From assembly GCA_037447655.1 (NCBI GenBank), contig JBBHKE010000814.1:46063-99729 (forward strand): a stretch of 53,667 nt of DNA, written 5' to 3'. Positions within the stretch are counted from its first letter, which is position 1. Each line of letters begins with the position of its first letter. Position numbers and translations under genes: made by a program. The notes beneath the pieces were generated by a model. That model made no database searches and was not told the DNA's origin. It was given only the letters and a program-made list of their open reading frames with translations. Positions 40,279-52,737 of this stretch are shown piece after piece. The stretch comes from Zygnema cylindricum (taxonomy: Eukaryota > Streptophyta > Zygnematophyceae > Zygnematales > Zygnemataceae).

Positions 40279-41463
40279 TTAACCGCTCCATTCGCAGTTC
40301 CCACAGAACCATGAGCTGGAGGGTAGAGGGCATGGTTCCTATGAGGAGGGGAGACAGGCTGGATGCCAACAATGACAACACTGATTGCAGAGCAAGATGT
40401 CGTGCAGTTGGGAGGACTGATTGCAAGTTGATGAACAGGAAGGAGGATCGTCAGAGTAAGCTATGTGGAAAGTGGGTTCGTCCTCCAATCCCCGAAGATG
40501 GCAAAGGACCACATTGATTTGATTCTCTTTAATTTTTCGGCCATCCTTTCCCTCCAATGTTGAAACCCCCTTGTTGGAAACTTCCACCACTCTCAAGATT
40601 ACCGGACTGGCAGAAATATCCAGCGTGTCCTTTTTCTGTTGCATCCGATATACAAAGTCCCCCGGCATAAATCGTCGTTGCCGTGGCACATAATTCTCGC
40701 TCCAGCGTTGAGAATACCACAACTGATCTTGGTGTTGAGCCGCTTGCAAATTCCCCATGGCGAGAGGCATCTCTCGGTAAAATATCTTGGCTCTGTCGGC
40801 GATCAATTTTTCGACTGTTCCCTTGGCATCCATCTCTGGAGGACCACCGCTTAAGCCGATGCAAGCCCCGGGAAGGAGGGGAAGTCGTCTGAATATAATG
40901 AAGTAAAGACTATATGTGTGGAAAGTAGCCTGCCTGCTGAATTTGTAACCCATAGCAATCCACGGCACCCTCATGTCCCACTCCCCCAAATCTTCTGAAA
41001 ATACATATTTTCGTAGTGATCGCTTCACTCTCTGTACGCACCTTTCACCCAGACCGTTGGCTTGCGCGTGCTCACGGCTGGTCAACTGATGGTTAACCAG
41101 GCAATTTTTTAAGAGATTGGAAAATTCTCCGGCAAATTTGGAGCCTTGATCGGTTAGAACTTTTGCAGGCGTCCCAAATTGAGCTAAAACCCTTTGCAAA
41201 AAGGCATCTGCAATTGACTTGACTCCTTTCGGGGCAAAACCACCAATTCGATCCACGTGGAAAAATGTACTATTATGACCAGGACAAAGTGGTTCCCCCG
41301 CCTGCTAGTCGGAAAGGGTCCCTAAAGATCCAAAAATCACCGATAAAACATCCCTCGGATAGGAAGCAAATGAAGCTCAATTCCGCCTTTCTATCAAACG
41401 GTGCCTTGACTCGATCGTAAGAGGAGCAAGTCTGTACAATCCGGTTGACTTGGGTCCGCAACC
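40279..41463 (-). pseudogene. Gypsy F integrase core and C-terminal PHD finger
   Basis: Resumes after copia E with RTQVNRIVQTC, the second half of the integrase zinc site. The first catalytic Asp region (FLDL-stop-GPFP) lies in a shifted frame. From 41256 to 40339 a 305-codon frame contains AKVLTDQGSKF (second Asp) and QANGLGERCVQRVKRSLRKYV (Glu), then GDFVYRMQ, VVEVSNKGVSTLEGKDGR and INVVLCHL. It ends in a PHD finger: TCNQS-x7-LLCNQC-x4-HPAC, a TAG stop at 40341-40339, and beyond it in frame the closing WFCGNC before TAA at 40281-40279. One early zinc ligand is Ser instead of Cys. PHD fingers read histone tails, so a targeting role like that of chromodomains is inferred. Confidence 0.8.
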
Positions 41464-41468
41464 CGTGA
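41464..41468. repeat. Target-site duplication of copia E, left copy
   Basis: CGTGA here and CGTGC at 47935-47939, with four of five bases equal. Removing E and one copy joins gypsy F's integrase residues YWWHG and LRTQV in frame, which confirms the junction. Confidence 0.85.
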
Positions 41469-42524
41469 TGTAGAAATTAATGGTCCGTTTAAAGTATTTT
41501 CTAGGTCTAAATAGAAATATAGAAAGAAACCGAGGCACTCTACCTCTAAATTCTCTCTCCGACTCTCAAACTTGTCGCAGTCACTGAGAAATCGGAGAGG
41601 GAGCTAGAGCCATGGCTACCTAGGCTATCCAGTGTTTTACGGGAAATATATATTAGTTAGGGGCTTATTTACTAAAAGGATATGTGCCGGCCACATGATT
41701 TGATCCCGGTACCTACTGGACGGCAAGCTGCCGGTAGCCAGTAGCCTTAACCGTTAAGTCTTTAGCTAGTGTTACGTACTATATGGTTTGATTTTTAGTT
41801 ATACATTAACAAGTAGGATAATTCGTTTAATTGATACTATTTACGGGATACATAGAATCAGTAATGTAAAAGAATAGATTGTGGTACAGATAAAGAAACA
41901 AATACCGCGCATTTGTTTTTTGAGTGAAACGAATACCGCGCAAGTATTTATTACGGCTACGATTAAATGTAAATTTAATCGGACGGCCAGAATGAACGCG
42001 GAGATCGCAAAAGAAGATTTCCGCGGTTTGTGGTCATTGCCACATCAGATGACACGTGGCGAAATTACATTGGATCGTGGTATCTCCGGAGATTACGGCA
42101 CCAAATCCTGATATGACATGTGTCGATATTTAGGCCATGTCGTACAATGTCCGTACAAAATGTACACCGACAGCTATACTTTTGTGTACGAAAGTAGAAT
42201 ATGATTGGCTCCGTACATCACTAGATAGAGTTTGTGAGAGAGATAGGACTTAGAAAAATTAGGAGATAGGATCCTCTCTCCTAGAGAGCTTCTGTACAAA
42301 AGGTCAACATTGACCCTCCGTAACTTACTGCTCAAGGGAGCAAATTCAGAGATTCAATTTGCTATCGACCAAAGGGAGTCTTGCCTTTACAGGGTGAAGG
42401 TGGTCAGAAATATTGTCTGCCAGGGTGGTAGTTGATCTTGCTGAAACACAAAGGGGTTAGAGTTATTCTAGAGGCTTCTTGGAAGCTGTCCACTTTGAGG
42501 ACTTATGGAGGTCTCAGAGTTTCA
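41469..42524 (+). repeat. 5' LTR of copia E
   Basis: From TGTAGAAATTAATGG to GAGTTTCA. The repeat module is at 41904-41941 and the W-box pair at 42302-42315. The antisense tRNA-like segment lies at about 41690-41770. Confidence 0.9.
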
Positions 42525-45500
42525 CGTTATGGGCTCACCCTCTAGGGTACCAATCTTTAATGGAATTGGCTACATATAATGGGAAAGTATGATGATAGGA
42601 GCTCTATGCGAAAAAGGGTTTTGGGGGATAGTGAGTGGAAGGTTGGGGCGTCCATCAAGTCTTGGAATCCCTCCAGGGTTTGGAGGAAGCATATTCACCT
42701 GGAAACGGGATCCACCTTCAATGGAGGAAAAAAAAGAAGGAGAGGTGGTGGACAAAGGAAAGGAGAAGGAGACGACCACACCAATAGCAACTGGTTCGGC
42801 ATTCATATCACCTATTCCGAGGAACGAGGAGAATGATACTGAAACCTGGGACTTCAACAATATAGCGGCAAAGCACTTCATCCTACGCCATCTCACTTAA
42901 GGACTTGCATGTCCTCATTTGCAGGAAGAATGGGCATCCAATCTTTGGATGGCTCTCATAAAGATGTACCGAAGTTGTACGATTCAACAACAACAGTTAG
43001 CTGATCAGAAAGTTAAGGAGTATGTATACAAAAGGGGGAAGATGTTGGATTTTTGCAATGAGCTTGCTACACTCTTCATAGAGCTAGAGAGTGCGGGAAA
43101 ATATTTTAGTGAAAAAGAAAAGGTTAACTATTTACTGATGAAATTACCCGATGAGTTCGAGAACATAGTCAACCGTGTGTAGGACTTCGCGGACTCAAGA
43201 TGGATGTGGAACTGAGTGGTTGGGATGATTCTCGTTCGGGAGAATACGATTGAGATCCGAAGGGGAGGAAAGTGTGGCTAGGCCTTGGCAACTGTGACCG
43301 ATTGGAGGAACAAGGATTCCTGGAACTCGGTCGGAAACAATGGGGGGAGGGAGTAGAAAAATCAGACCGACGAGTTCGGACCAAGGGCTCCCAAAGGTTT
43401 ATGTCATTTTTGTAAGAATCTTGGGCACTATATGGCAGAGTTTACTAAGCTAACCAAACTTCGATTAAAGGAGGGGCAAACCGGTGGTACCCCGAGAGGA
43501 AAAAAAAAGGCCCTTGTGACACAGGTACATGAGGCGGAATCCGAGAGGGAGGATGATGAGCTCCTTTTAGATGAGGAGTTGGAGGCAAAAAACGAGGTCG
43601 AAATTCCACGAAGGCAGAAATGTGCTTACGGTGGATTGAAAGGTGAAGCACGCTAGATTGTAGATTCAGGTGCCTCCATGCACATGTGTAAGGATAGGCA
43701 CCTGTTCACTAAGATAAGATATATTCCCACCGTAGAGATAGAGTACGGGGATGGGAGGATAGTCACCACTACTCTTCTAGGATTGGTAGATTTGAAAGTG
43801 TTAGTAGAAGGAAAAACATCCATAGTAACATTCTCCGATGTATTGTTTATTCCGGAGCTGAACAAAAACCTCATCCCTACATCTGTATTAGATGATTAGG
43901 GTTTTTTTAGTAGCACTAGGGAAGGAGTCTTTACTGCTAGTTTTGAGGAGGATGTCTATTTCATTGCTGAGAAAGGTAGCCATGGGATGTTTAGGCTGAT
44001 TTTAAGTAATGAAACGAAGAAATTGTATTATGCTTGTGTTCATGATATTATGATGTGGTATAAGAGGCTTGGGCATATGAATCTAGATAGGTTAAGAGAG
44101 ATGAAAAAAATGGGAGTGGTGGAAGGGATTCAGTTCAGTGAGAGTGATAATATAAGTGATTTTAGTGGATGTGCTCAAGGTAAAGCACACAAATTACCCT
44201 TTCCTAAAACAGACACCTATAAGGGAGAAAAAATTCTAGATCTAGTACACACAGATGTTTGGGGACCGGCTAAAGTGCCCTCACCGCGGGGGAAGAGATT
44301 TATGATGACTATCACTGATGATTGGTCTCAGTATTCCCGAGTGTATTTTTTGAAAAACAAGTCAAAAGCTCACGATTGTTTTAGACAATATAAAGCATGG
44401 AGCGAAAAACTCCATGAAACTCCAATCAAGAGAATAAAGAGTGACAATGGTGAAGAGTATACTTCTAACCAGTTTGAGGATTTTCATAGGGAAGATGGGG
44501 TCCAACACCAAAAGACAGTTCCAGAAAACCTGGAACAGAATGGGGTAGCTGAAAGGTTAAATAGAACACTAAGTGATAGTGCTAAAAGTATGTTGTGAGA
44601 TAAGAAGATAGGAAAAAGGTTTTGGGCAGAAGCAATGACCTGTGCTAATTACCTGAAAAATAGAGTTCTTACTTCAGCTATAAAAGATCAAACACCTTAT
44701 GAGAGATGGACAGGCCGGAAACCATACTTATCTCACTTAAAGGTTTTCGGTAGTCAAGTATTCAGTCTAGATACAGATCGGTCTAATTGGAAGCAAGATC
44801 CTAAAGGAAAACCGGGATTCTTATTAGGATATGATGAGGCTGTTAAAAGATATAGAGTTTATGATCTAAAAAGGGAAGATATAATCTTAGTAAAGCATCT
44901 AGTAACTACAGATGAAGGAAAGTCTGTGGATCCCTTCAAATATACAAAGTCAGTAAAAATGAGATTTGAATCAAAAAATTTTGATGACTTTGAGCTTCCT
45001 AACTATCCAGGTTTTAGAGAAGATGACATTCTTGCAGGTACAAATCAGACCGAAAACGACTCGGCTGTGGAAACTCCAGTGACAACTCTACCTGAAGCGG
45101 AAGACGTGGTGGAAAATTGATTCGGAATCAAGGGATAGGGGAGAAGCCGAGTTTGTTCGAAAGAATCCACGAGAACCATCTATTCCGGCCTCAGATTTTG
45201 AGGAAGGAAGGAGAAGTAGCAAAAGACTACAAGAAAAACAGGTTAATAACAAGGTAACTAAACTATCTCATCAAGATGAACCTCAAACTTATGCGGAGGC
45301 AATGACTTGTCCAGAAAGAAACCGGTGGAAGACAACCATCAATGAGGAGATGGCCTCAATTATGGCAGCTGATACTTGGGAGCTAGTGGATTGTCCACCT
45401 AACCGAAAACCGATTGGTTGTAAGTGGGTTTTCAAATTAAAACTGAACCCAGATAACACAATCGAGCGCTACAAGGCCAGATTAGTGGCAAAGGGATTTA

Positions 45501-46877
45501 CACAAAAGGAGGGAATTGACTACGAGGAAACCTTTGCCCCGGTGGTCTGATTTCCCTCCGTCCACATACTTCTCAGTTTAGCAGCAGCGGAAGGTATGGA
45601 AGTGCACCAGATAGACATCAAGATAGCCTTTTTGCATGGAGAATTGGAAGAGGAGATCTTCATACGACAACCCGAAGGTTTTGTGGAGGAAGGAGAGGAG
45701 AGTAAGGTATGCCGGCTGAGTAAATCTCTTTTTGGTTTGAAACAGGCGCCTCGACAATGGAATTAGAAGCTTGATGAGTTTCTTACCGGTTTGGGATATA
45801 TTCGGATCAGCTCAGATCACTCAATCTATGTTTTCAATGATGAGGAAGGTTTTATATTTATTGCAATTTATGTAGATGATTTGCTTGTTTTAAGTAAATC
45901 AATGGAAAAAATTAATAAACTGAAAACCGATCTTAAGGGGAGATTTGAAATGAAAGATATGGGAGGAGCAAAATATATTTTGGGAATTCAAGTAGAGAGA
46001 GACCGAAAAAGAAAAATTATAAGATTGACTCAAAAGGAAGCAATAGGGAACATGCTTGAAAAATTTCAAATGGATAAAGCTAATAGTTGCACAACTTCAA
46101 TGGAGTTGAAGAAGGAAAGTGAGGGGAGTGAGGAAGAAGGAGTCATTGTCTTAGACGAGGAATTATCTCCTGAAGAACAAAATTTCATGCAGACTATTCC
46201 TTACAGGCAAGTAGTGGGAAGTCTAATCTATTTTATGAATTGTACCCGGCCGGATTTAGCTGCAGCTGTAGGAGTGCTGAGTAGAAGTCTAAATGCTCCC
46301 ACTAAGAGGGATTGGGAGGCAGTTAAGAGAGTCCTTAGATACTTGATAGGAACTAGGGATCTATGGTTGCATTTGGGTGGGGAGAATACTGACATCACTA
46401 CTTAGAGTGATGCCAGTTATGGTGATGCTCCGATGAGGAGATGCACTTCTGGATATGTATTATATGTGGGTGATATGGCTTGCTGTTGGAGTAGCAAACA
46501 GCAAAAGGTTATTGCTCAGTCCACAATGAAGGCTGAGTATATGGCATCTTGCTCTGCTGTAAAAGAATTGATGTGGGTGAAGTCTTTGCTTGGTGAGCTT
46601 GGTCACCTTAAGAGTGGTGTGCAGAATTTTTTTTGTGATAATCAGGCAGCAATCGCTATTTCTGCCAATCCTAAACATCATTTCAAAGCCAAACACATGG
46701 ACATCAGACTCAGCTTTGTTAGAGAGAAAGTAGAAAACAAAGTAATCAGTTTAGATTATCGACCAGATAGTGAGATGGTAGCAGATATGATGACCAAACT
46801 TGTGCCTTCCCCTAAGCTAATTTTCTGCAGGGAGAAGTGTGGTCTGAAATAAAAGATTGACTAAAAATTAAGGGGAG
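42525..46877 (+). pseudogene. Copia E Gag-Pol, broken by point stops
   Basis: Collinear with the 1452-codon polyprotein of A. Gag is at 42532-43440; the knuckle CHFCKNLGHYMAEF has lost its last Cys. The protease has VDSGAS (about 43662). The integrase zinc site reads WYKRLGH, so His is replaced by Tyr, and its CSGC reads FSGC; the core has HTDVWGP, KSDNGEEY and NGVAERLNR. RT keeps YVDD (about 45870), and RNase H has SDASYG after a TAG. Most stops are single-base changes (CAA/CAG to TAA/TAG, TGG to TAG, AAG to TAG). A one-base insertion near 45115 shifts the frame. It is non-functional, but a good ancestor-level comparison for A. Confidence 0.9.
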
Positions 46878-47934
46878 TGTATAAATTAATGGTCCGTTTA
46901 AAGTATTTTCTAGGTTTAAATAGAAATATAGAAAGAAGCCGAGGCAGTCTACCTCTAACTTCTCTCTCCAACTCTCAAACTTGTCGTAGTCACTGAGAAA
47001 TCGGAGAGGGAGCTAGAGCCATGGCTACTTAGGCTATCCAGAGGTTTACGGGAAATATATATTAGTTAGGGGTTTATTTACGAAAAGGATATGTGCTGGC
47101 CGCAGGATTTGATCTTGGTACCTGCCGGACCGCAAGCTGTCGATAGTCGGTAGCCTTAACTGTTAAGTTTTTAGCTAGTGTTACGTACTATATGGTTTGA
47201 TTTTTAGTTGTACATTAACAAGTAGGATAATTCATTTAACTAATACTATTTACGGGATACATAGAATCAGTTATGTAAAAGTACGGATTGTGGTACGGAT
47301 AAAGAAACAAAAACCGCGCATTTGTTTTTTGAGTGAAACGAATACCGCGTAGGTATTTATTACGGCTACGATTAAATGTAAATTTGATCGGACGGCCGGA
47401 ATGAACGCAGAGATCGCGGAAGAGGATTTCGGCGGTATGTCGTCATTGCCACATCGGATGACACGTGGCGAAATTACATTGGATCGTGGTATCTCCGGAG
47501 ATTACGGCACTGAATCCGGATATCACATGTGTTGACATTTAGGCCATGTCGTACAATGTACGTACAAAAAGTACTCCCGCAGCTATACTTTTGTGTACGA
47601 AAGTGGAATATGATTGGCTCCGTACATCAGTAGATAGAGTTTGTGAGAGAGATAGGAATTGGAAAAATTAGGAGATAGGATCCTCTCTCCCAGAGAGCTT
47701 CTGTACAAAAGGTCAACTTTGACCCTCCATAACTTACTGCTCAGGGGAGCAAATTCAGAGATTCTTTTTGCTATCGACTCTGGTGAGTCTTGCATTTACA
47801 AATTTGAAGGTGGTTAGAGTTATTGTCTGCCAGGGTAGTAGTTGTTCTTACTGAAACACAAAGGGGTCAGGGTTATCCTGGAGGCTTCTTGGAAGCTGTC
47901 TACTCTGAGGACTTATGGAGGTCTCAGAGTTTCA
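46878..47934 (+). repeat. 3' LTR of copia E
   Basis: From TGTATAAATTAATGG to GAGTTTCA. The module is at 47313-47350 (last base of the direct repeat changed) and the W-box pair at 47711-47724. It differs from the 5' LTR at clearly more positions than the two LTRs of A, consistent with greater age. Confidence 0.9.
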
Positions 47935-48112
47935 CGTGCCACCAATAAGAACCCGCAATAAGGGAAGTGGTCCGCTTTTGCCCGAAATGTCCACATTGCG
48001 GATGGAGATTGGAAATTAGAGTTTCCCGGTCTAAGGGGGGAGGAACCACTTTCCTCATGCTGTCTGACCATTTTCGGAGGAGAACTCTTCTATCCTAATC
48101 ATACGCAGCCAT
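47935..48112 (-). pseudogene. Gypsy F integrase zinc-binding part
   Basis: Minus strand, just outside copia E: LISNLHPQCGHFGQKRTTSLIAGSYWWH. The HxxC/GHFG..RT…YWW signature belongs to the HHCC domain of Ty3 integrases. It continues across E at 41463. Confidence 0.8.
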
Positions 48113-49500
48113 CTAAGTCTCCACTCGGGATAATTGGATTCTAGTCAATTGGGGAAGAGGTGACCCCTGCTGGATATATTGGAGGGCATCGGGGTCGTTC
48201 CAGATATCCTTCCGTCCGGCCCCTATGGGCGCTTGCCACTCCACGTCAGCCGAAAAAGTTGACAGTCCCCCCGCAGATTGGGGAAGCCAGATGAAAGCGG
48301 AGGATGTCCGGATGAGTCCTATGCAGATTTCAGAGTCCTCATCATGCCGAGCCCAGGTAGAATCCATGGTGAAGGGAACGGGAATCCGGCTAAGTCCATC
48401 GATATTTCCATGGATTTCCCCTGCTCTATGAACAATGTCGAAATCATATTCTTGAAGGTTAAGAACCCATCTGGCGGGTTTTTCGGTTAACTTACTATTT
48501 TCCATGATCCATTTTAGGGGTTGGTGATATGTGATCAGGGTGAAATGGACCCCGTACAAATAAGGGCGGAAATGCTGGATTGCCCAAACCGCTGCGAGTA
48601 GCTCTCTGTGGTAACAGCTATAATTCCCTTGTGCTCTGTTCTTGCTCTGGCTGGCATAGGCCAACACATGTTCAGCTAGGCATCATCGACTTGAGCCAAA
48701 ACCGCTCCCAATCTTAACCTGCTCCAATCAGTATAAAAGAGTAAAGGCCTCTGGTGATTAGGCATCCGGAGCACGGGGTGGTGCTTCATAGCATCCTTCA
48801 AGAACTGGAAGGCGATCTGTTTTTATTCGGCCCACAACCATCCTTAGTCCTTCCGCAATAGCTAGTTGAGGGCCTGAGCTTGACTACTTAACTCGGGGAT
48901 AAACCGCCGATAGTAGTTAATTAGACCCAGAAAGGTGCGAAGGGCTGAGATGTCCTGGGGTGGGGGAAGAGCGTCAAAGGCTGCTACTTTGACCATGTGG
49001 GGACCCACAGCCTCGCGAGTCACCTCATGTTCGAGGTGAATGATTTTCCGTACCGCAAAAATACCTTTGTCCGGGTGACATTTCCAACTCGCAGCTTGAA
49101 GGGCTTTGAGGACGATCTGGATATGCTCTAAGTGTTCTTCAAAGGTCTTCGAGAAGATGATCACATCATCAATATAGCATCGGACAAATCGATTTCTAGG
49201 AGTGCTTCGTCCATGGCCCGTTGGAATTTGGACGGCATATTCTTAAGCCCGAATGGCTTGTAAATCCATTCATAAAGTTGGGAACCTACCCAAAAGGTCG
49301 TTTTTTCCCGGTGCTTTGGTTCCATAGCAATCTGGTGGAAACCGTTTTTAATGTCTAGAGTGGAGTAGATATTGGCAGCAGCAAGGGAGTCAAATATGTC
49401 TTCGGGGTTGGGATCGGATACCGGTCATAAATGGTGGCAGTGTTCAGCATACGATAATCTCTCGCTTCCACTAAAGTCTGGACTTTAACTGAGATGAATT
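48113..49500 (-). pseudogene. Gypsy F reverse transcriptase-RNase H
   Basis: Along the minus strand: FHQIAMEPKHREKTTFWVG, YEWIYKPFGLKNMPSKFQRAMDEAL, the active-site box YIDDVIIFSKTFEEHLEHI with both Asp kept, RTFLGLINYYRRFIPEL, FYTDWSRLRLGAVLAQ (RNase H, first Asp), ELLAAVWAIQHFRPYLYG, and IHGNIDGLSRIPV (a variant of NxxADxLSR). The order and motifs are those of Ty3/gypsy. Frameshifts occur near 49170 and 49410, and stops near 48690 and 48845. Confidence 0.85.
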
Positions 49501-49503
49501 CCT

Positions 49504-51220
49504 TCACCTTGAAGCCAAGAGGATACTGCTTCTGCCAAAAGTAGCCGTCTCGTCGATCAAATCGATTTGGAAAAGGGTCCCTTTGTAGATACCGACATCA
49601 GTTTCTAACCATGAGAACACTTGCTTATTTTCAGCTAACAGTTCGGAAAGCCGCGCCTTTTGCTGAGGGTCAAACTGCTCCCCTAGGGTCCAATCCATTT
49701 TCCCCGGCTCTACGGCAGCCCAAGCTTCCGTCGGTCTACCCCAGAGGTTGATGTCAAATTCCAACCCTACCGGTGGATCTGTCCCTACCCCTCCAGCTAG
49801 GACATTACTGTTGACAACTTCCGCTAAGCTGTCGCCATTTGAGCCGTCGCCCCCCCCCCCCCCCCCACATTGGGAAAACATGCGGTGGTGAAATGTGAAT
49901 TTTCTTCTCCTTTCTCTCCCCCCCCTCAAGCTACAAAGTTGCCTGCATCGTTAACAACTGAGGAGCTTGAAGGTAAATAACCTTTGATTTCGGGGACTTG
50001 AGACTGAAAAAGGCGAGTGCGTGCTTGAGCACCCATGTGATCGAATTCAAATCCATACTTTGCCCAATTAGGCTGCATCTCTGAAGGTCTGAAATACCTA
50101 GTGCTGCGGTTGTGCCTTTATGAAATCCCATTGTTTTTTCCCGTTCTGCAATTGTCGGTGGGGTCCAAATACCCGCCTTCTTGTGAAAAATCATTCCCGC
50201 TGCTCCCTTTTTTCATGCGTGGCTGTGTGGGAACGAAACCAATGTGGGAAGTGCCTTCCGTGGGAATCCTGGTCGATTGCACCGAAAGAAGGGGGAGCGG
50301 TCGGGTTGTGTCATAGGGGTGGCCATTCTACCTTCCCCAAGTATCTGCCGCACTGAATTGATCGGGGTAGGGATTTTCTTATCCAATAGCTGCCAGAGAA
50401 CTTGAAGCGGGAACATATTGGTCCAATATACCATGACTTTGTGTGCTTTTGATCCCATTTGGGCAGCATCAAAAACCAAGGGAGCTCGTAAAACTTAGGT
50501 TATTTCATTCCAACTGTCCGCAACCTGTTTTCGTTTGTCATCCCTTGGGTGGACATTTTCCAAAACGTACCCCACCGGTGTGTCTTGGAGTTGTTGAATC
50601 CACGAGATTAATTCGATCATCCGATAAAATATTCGGCTTTTGCGGTCTTAATGCCCTCTACCTTGTCCCACCGGTGTGTCTTGGAGTTGTTGAATTCACG
50701 AGATTAATTCGATCATCCGATGAAATATTTGGCTTTTGCGGTCTTGTTGCCCTCTGCCTTGTCCCGTTAGGGAGTATCATTGAGAAGGCCATCCTGCCAT
50801 CAACAGATCTATTCTTTTCAAACTGGCTAGATGGGGTTTCATTATGCTTTCTTTATTCTGTGGGAGACTCCGGTGAGCTTTGGAAAAGGCAGACACCGGG
50901 AGCTGTTGAGGATATAGGGTGTGATGTTGGTGAAGGCGGTGTTCGCTGACTGCCCGTGCTTCCGATGATATCTCAACTGTTGTTTATGACTCTATCTGAT
51001 ATCCTGTTTCTAGAACAACCTCTAAATCCGAATAGATTCCAGAAAATAGAGACAAAATTCGGAGTCCGAAATGTGGGACTGTCAATGACACCACCTGTCG
51101 GTTGAATTCCTTGTTGCTGGACCTGGGTTGGGAAACATCAAACAGGGGTGTAGAAACGACTTCCTTTATTGGTAAAGTCGAGAAAGTATGATCCACTCCC
51201 CGCCAATGTTTCGCCACCAA
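49504..51220 (-). pseudogene. Gypsy F protease-RT linker and RT N-terminus
   Basis: 49929-49504 encodes LDW/TLGEQFDPQQKARLSELLAENKQVFSW, the typical entry to Ty3 RT, followed by IDLID. The DNA upstream (50000-51220) belongs to the same element but is poorly conserved and broken. It includes a 96-bp duplication (50572-50763) and a 16-17-bp C run at about 49851-49867 that may be a sequencing-unstable site. Confidence 0.6.
50572..50763. repeat. 96-bp tandem duplication in gypsy F
   Basis: Two copies starting CCACCGGTGTGTCTTGGAG at 50572 and 50668, nearly identical. The length is a multiple of three, so a 168-codon plus-strand frame stays open across it; that frame is an artefact. Confidence 0.9.
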
Positions 51221-51271
51221 TAATAATTTATTCTTGTATTCCTCTTTCCAACGCTTGGAAATGGGGAATTG

Positions 51272-52135
51272 CTAGATTTCTTCGGCTACATCTGTGGAAC
51301 TGCCAAACAGTTCCGTCGCAGAGGATGTAGTATTCACCGGGTAGCAACCAGACACTTGGACATTTGTTTTCCCCCGATTCCATATATCCAAAGGAACCAC
51401 CACTATAGTTCTTTTGGGATTTCCAGGGTCGCGAATGGTATATTGCTCTTTCCACACACTTAAACTTATATTTAGCCAGGTCCACATAGCCATTCCCAAC
51501 AAAATTTCGAATTGAGTTCCTTCCACCACTAAGAAGGGAAGCTCATTTTTCACCCGTTGGCCTCCGTCATCCGAAAACTCGATTTCCATGGCCTTGATAA
51601 TCCCATAGATGGGTTGACTGCCGCTGCTTACGGCGCTTAAGCAGATATTGCTTGGTCAGATTTCGGGCAAGAGTTCCTTGGGCATTTTCTGCAACGCGGA
51701 GGTGGTGAAGAGATTGGGTAGCGCTCCAGTGTCATACCCGTTGAGTTTGAAGTTTCCTTTTTCGTTCAGTATAAGAGCCACTGATAAGGCTTTGTAGTCC
51801 CTATCCACTATAGGGGGTTTCGGATCTGTGGACAAAAAGACTGCGGTTGGCGAAGTGGCCCAGTTGACCCTCTCTTTTCCAGAGTGGATTTCTTCTCCCA
51901 ATGCCTGAACGAGGATTTCTTCGGGCAGGTTGTGGGAGGCTGCTAAAGTCTTTACGTGGGTGAGGGCAAATGGCATGAGGTGTCGGACTAGCGTAACAAC
52001 CGATTTGGAGGAAAGAAGGGTAGCTTTCGGTGAAGATGGGAGTGAATATGGTTTCTGCGGATCCTTATCCTGTCCTTCTTCCTCGTCATTCTCGGAGCCC
52101 GAATCTAGGATTGGCGGAGTTTGGGCAAATTTCAT
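51272..52135 (-). pseudogene. Gypsy F aspartic protease
   Basis: 52135-51656 encodes an acidic/Pro-rich lead and then FKLNGYDTGALPNLFTTSAL, a retropepsin active site with DTG. After a break, 51589-51272 continues LPFLVVEGTQFEILLGMAMW, the ILLG…W signature at the end of such proteases. It cleaves Gag-Pol in active relatives. Confidence 0.7.
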
Positions 52136-52737
52136 TTTTTGGGCGTTCCGCCATGAATCTCTCGAACCAGTCCTGGTTGTCCTTTATCTCTCGTTCCAAC
52201 GACTCCTTTTCCCGTTGTTGTTTCTCGCTCTGGTAATTCTCGAAACCGGGAGGCAATTTAGGTTTGGGAGGAAGAGGATGAGTGGGTTTGATTCCGAGGC
52301 CAATGTCGTTGTTCAACATTACTGCCCGGGGAGTAAAGGACAATGGTCCGGTAGCTTTCTGGTTGTGGTCCCTCTGACCCATTTTCTGCCTGTCTTGTCT
52401 TTGCATCGAGGTGGAATTGCGGAGTTGGCGGCGGCTATCTCCCACCCAAACATTCCAAACATTCGGACAGGAAAACTTGGGCATGGTGGGCATTTGGGGG
52501 TTCCAAATCCCAGCCTAATAAGTCATCATCATTAGCACCCTCAGTGCTTTGAAGCTCAAGCTCCGCAAGCTTTTGTAACAACTCCTGTTTCTGTTTTTGG
52601 AGTCGTTGTGCTGCCGTGAGCGGAGCAGGCCGAGAAGAATATCCCAAGCGGAGGGCAGCCAACTCTACAGCCATTGCGGCCAGTTGCTGACTTTGTTGTT
52701 GAATGATGACTTTCGTGGTAAGTCTTATGGTAGCCAC
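52086..52737 (-). pseudogene. Gypsy F Gag-side linker with coiled-coil character
   Basis: The 52737-52435 frame has LQKQKQELLQKLAELELQ, and the 52493-52086 frame has ENYQSEKQQREKESLEREIKDNQDWFERFM. Both are predicted coiled-coil or charged-helix segments. No known domain was recognised; position implies the region between the Gag knuckles and protease. Confidence 0.4.

Larger units (their letters stand above)
41469..47934 (+). mobile_element. Copia element E: decayed full-length relative of A
   Basis: A 6466-bp plus-strand element with 1056- and 1057-bp LTRs and a full gag-pol that is very similar to A but broken by about a dozen stops and at least one frameshift. It is inserted in the integrase of gypsy F. 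It has the polypurine tract AAGGGGAG (46870-46877) and a primer site with two mismatches (CGTTATGGGCTCACC). Confidence 0.95.

Noticed and set aside
49851-49867. C homopolymer as a G-quadruplex or regulatory element
   Set aside because: A single 16-17-base run in decayed retrotransposon DNA is more simply slippage or a sequencing problem.
50443-50949. 168-codon plus-strand frame as a gene
   Set aside because: It is antisense to gypsy F and is kept open by an in-frame 96-bp duplication.
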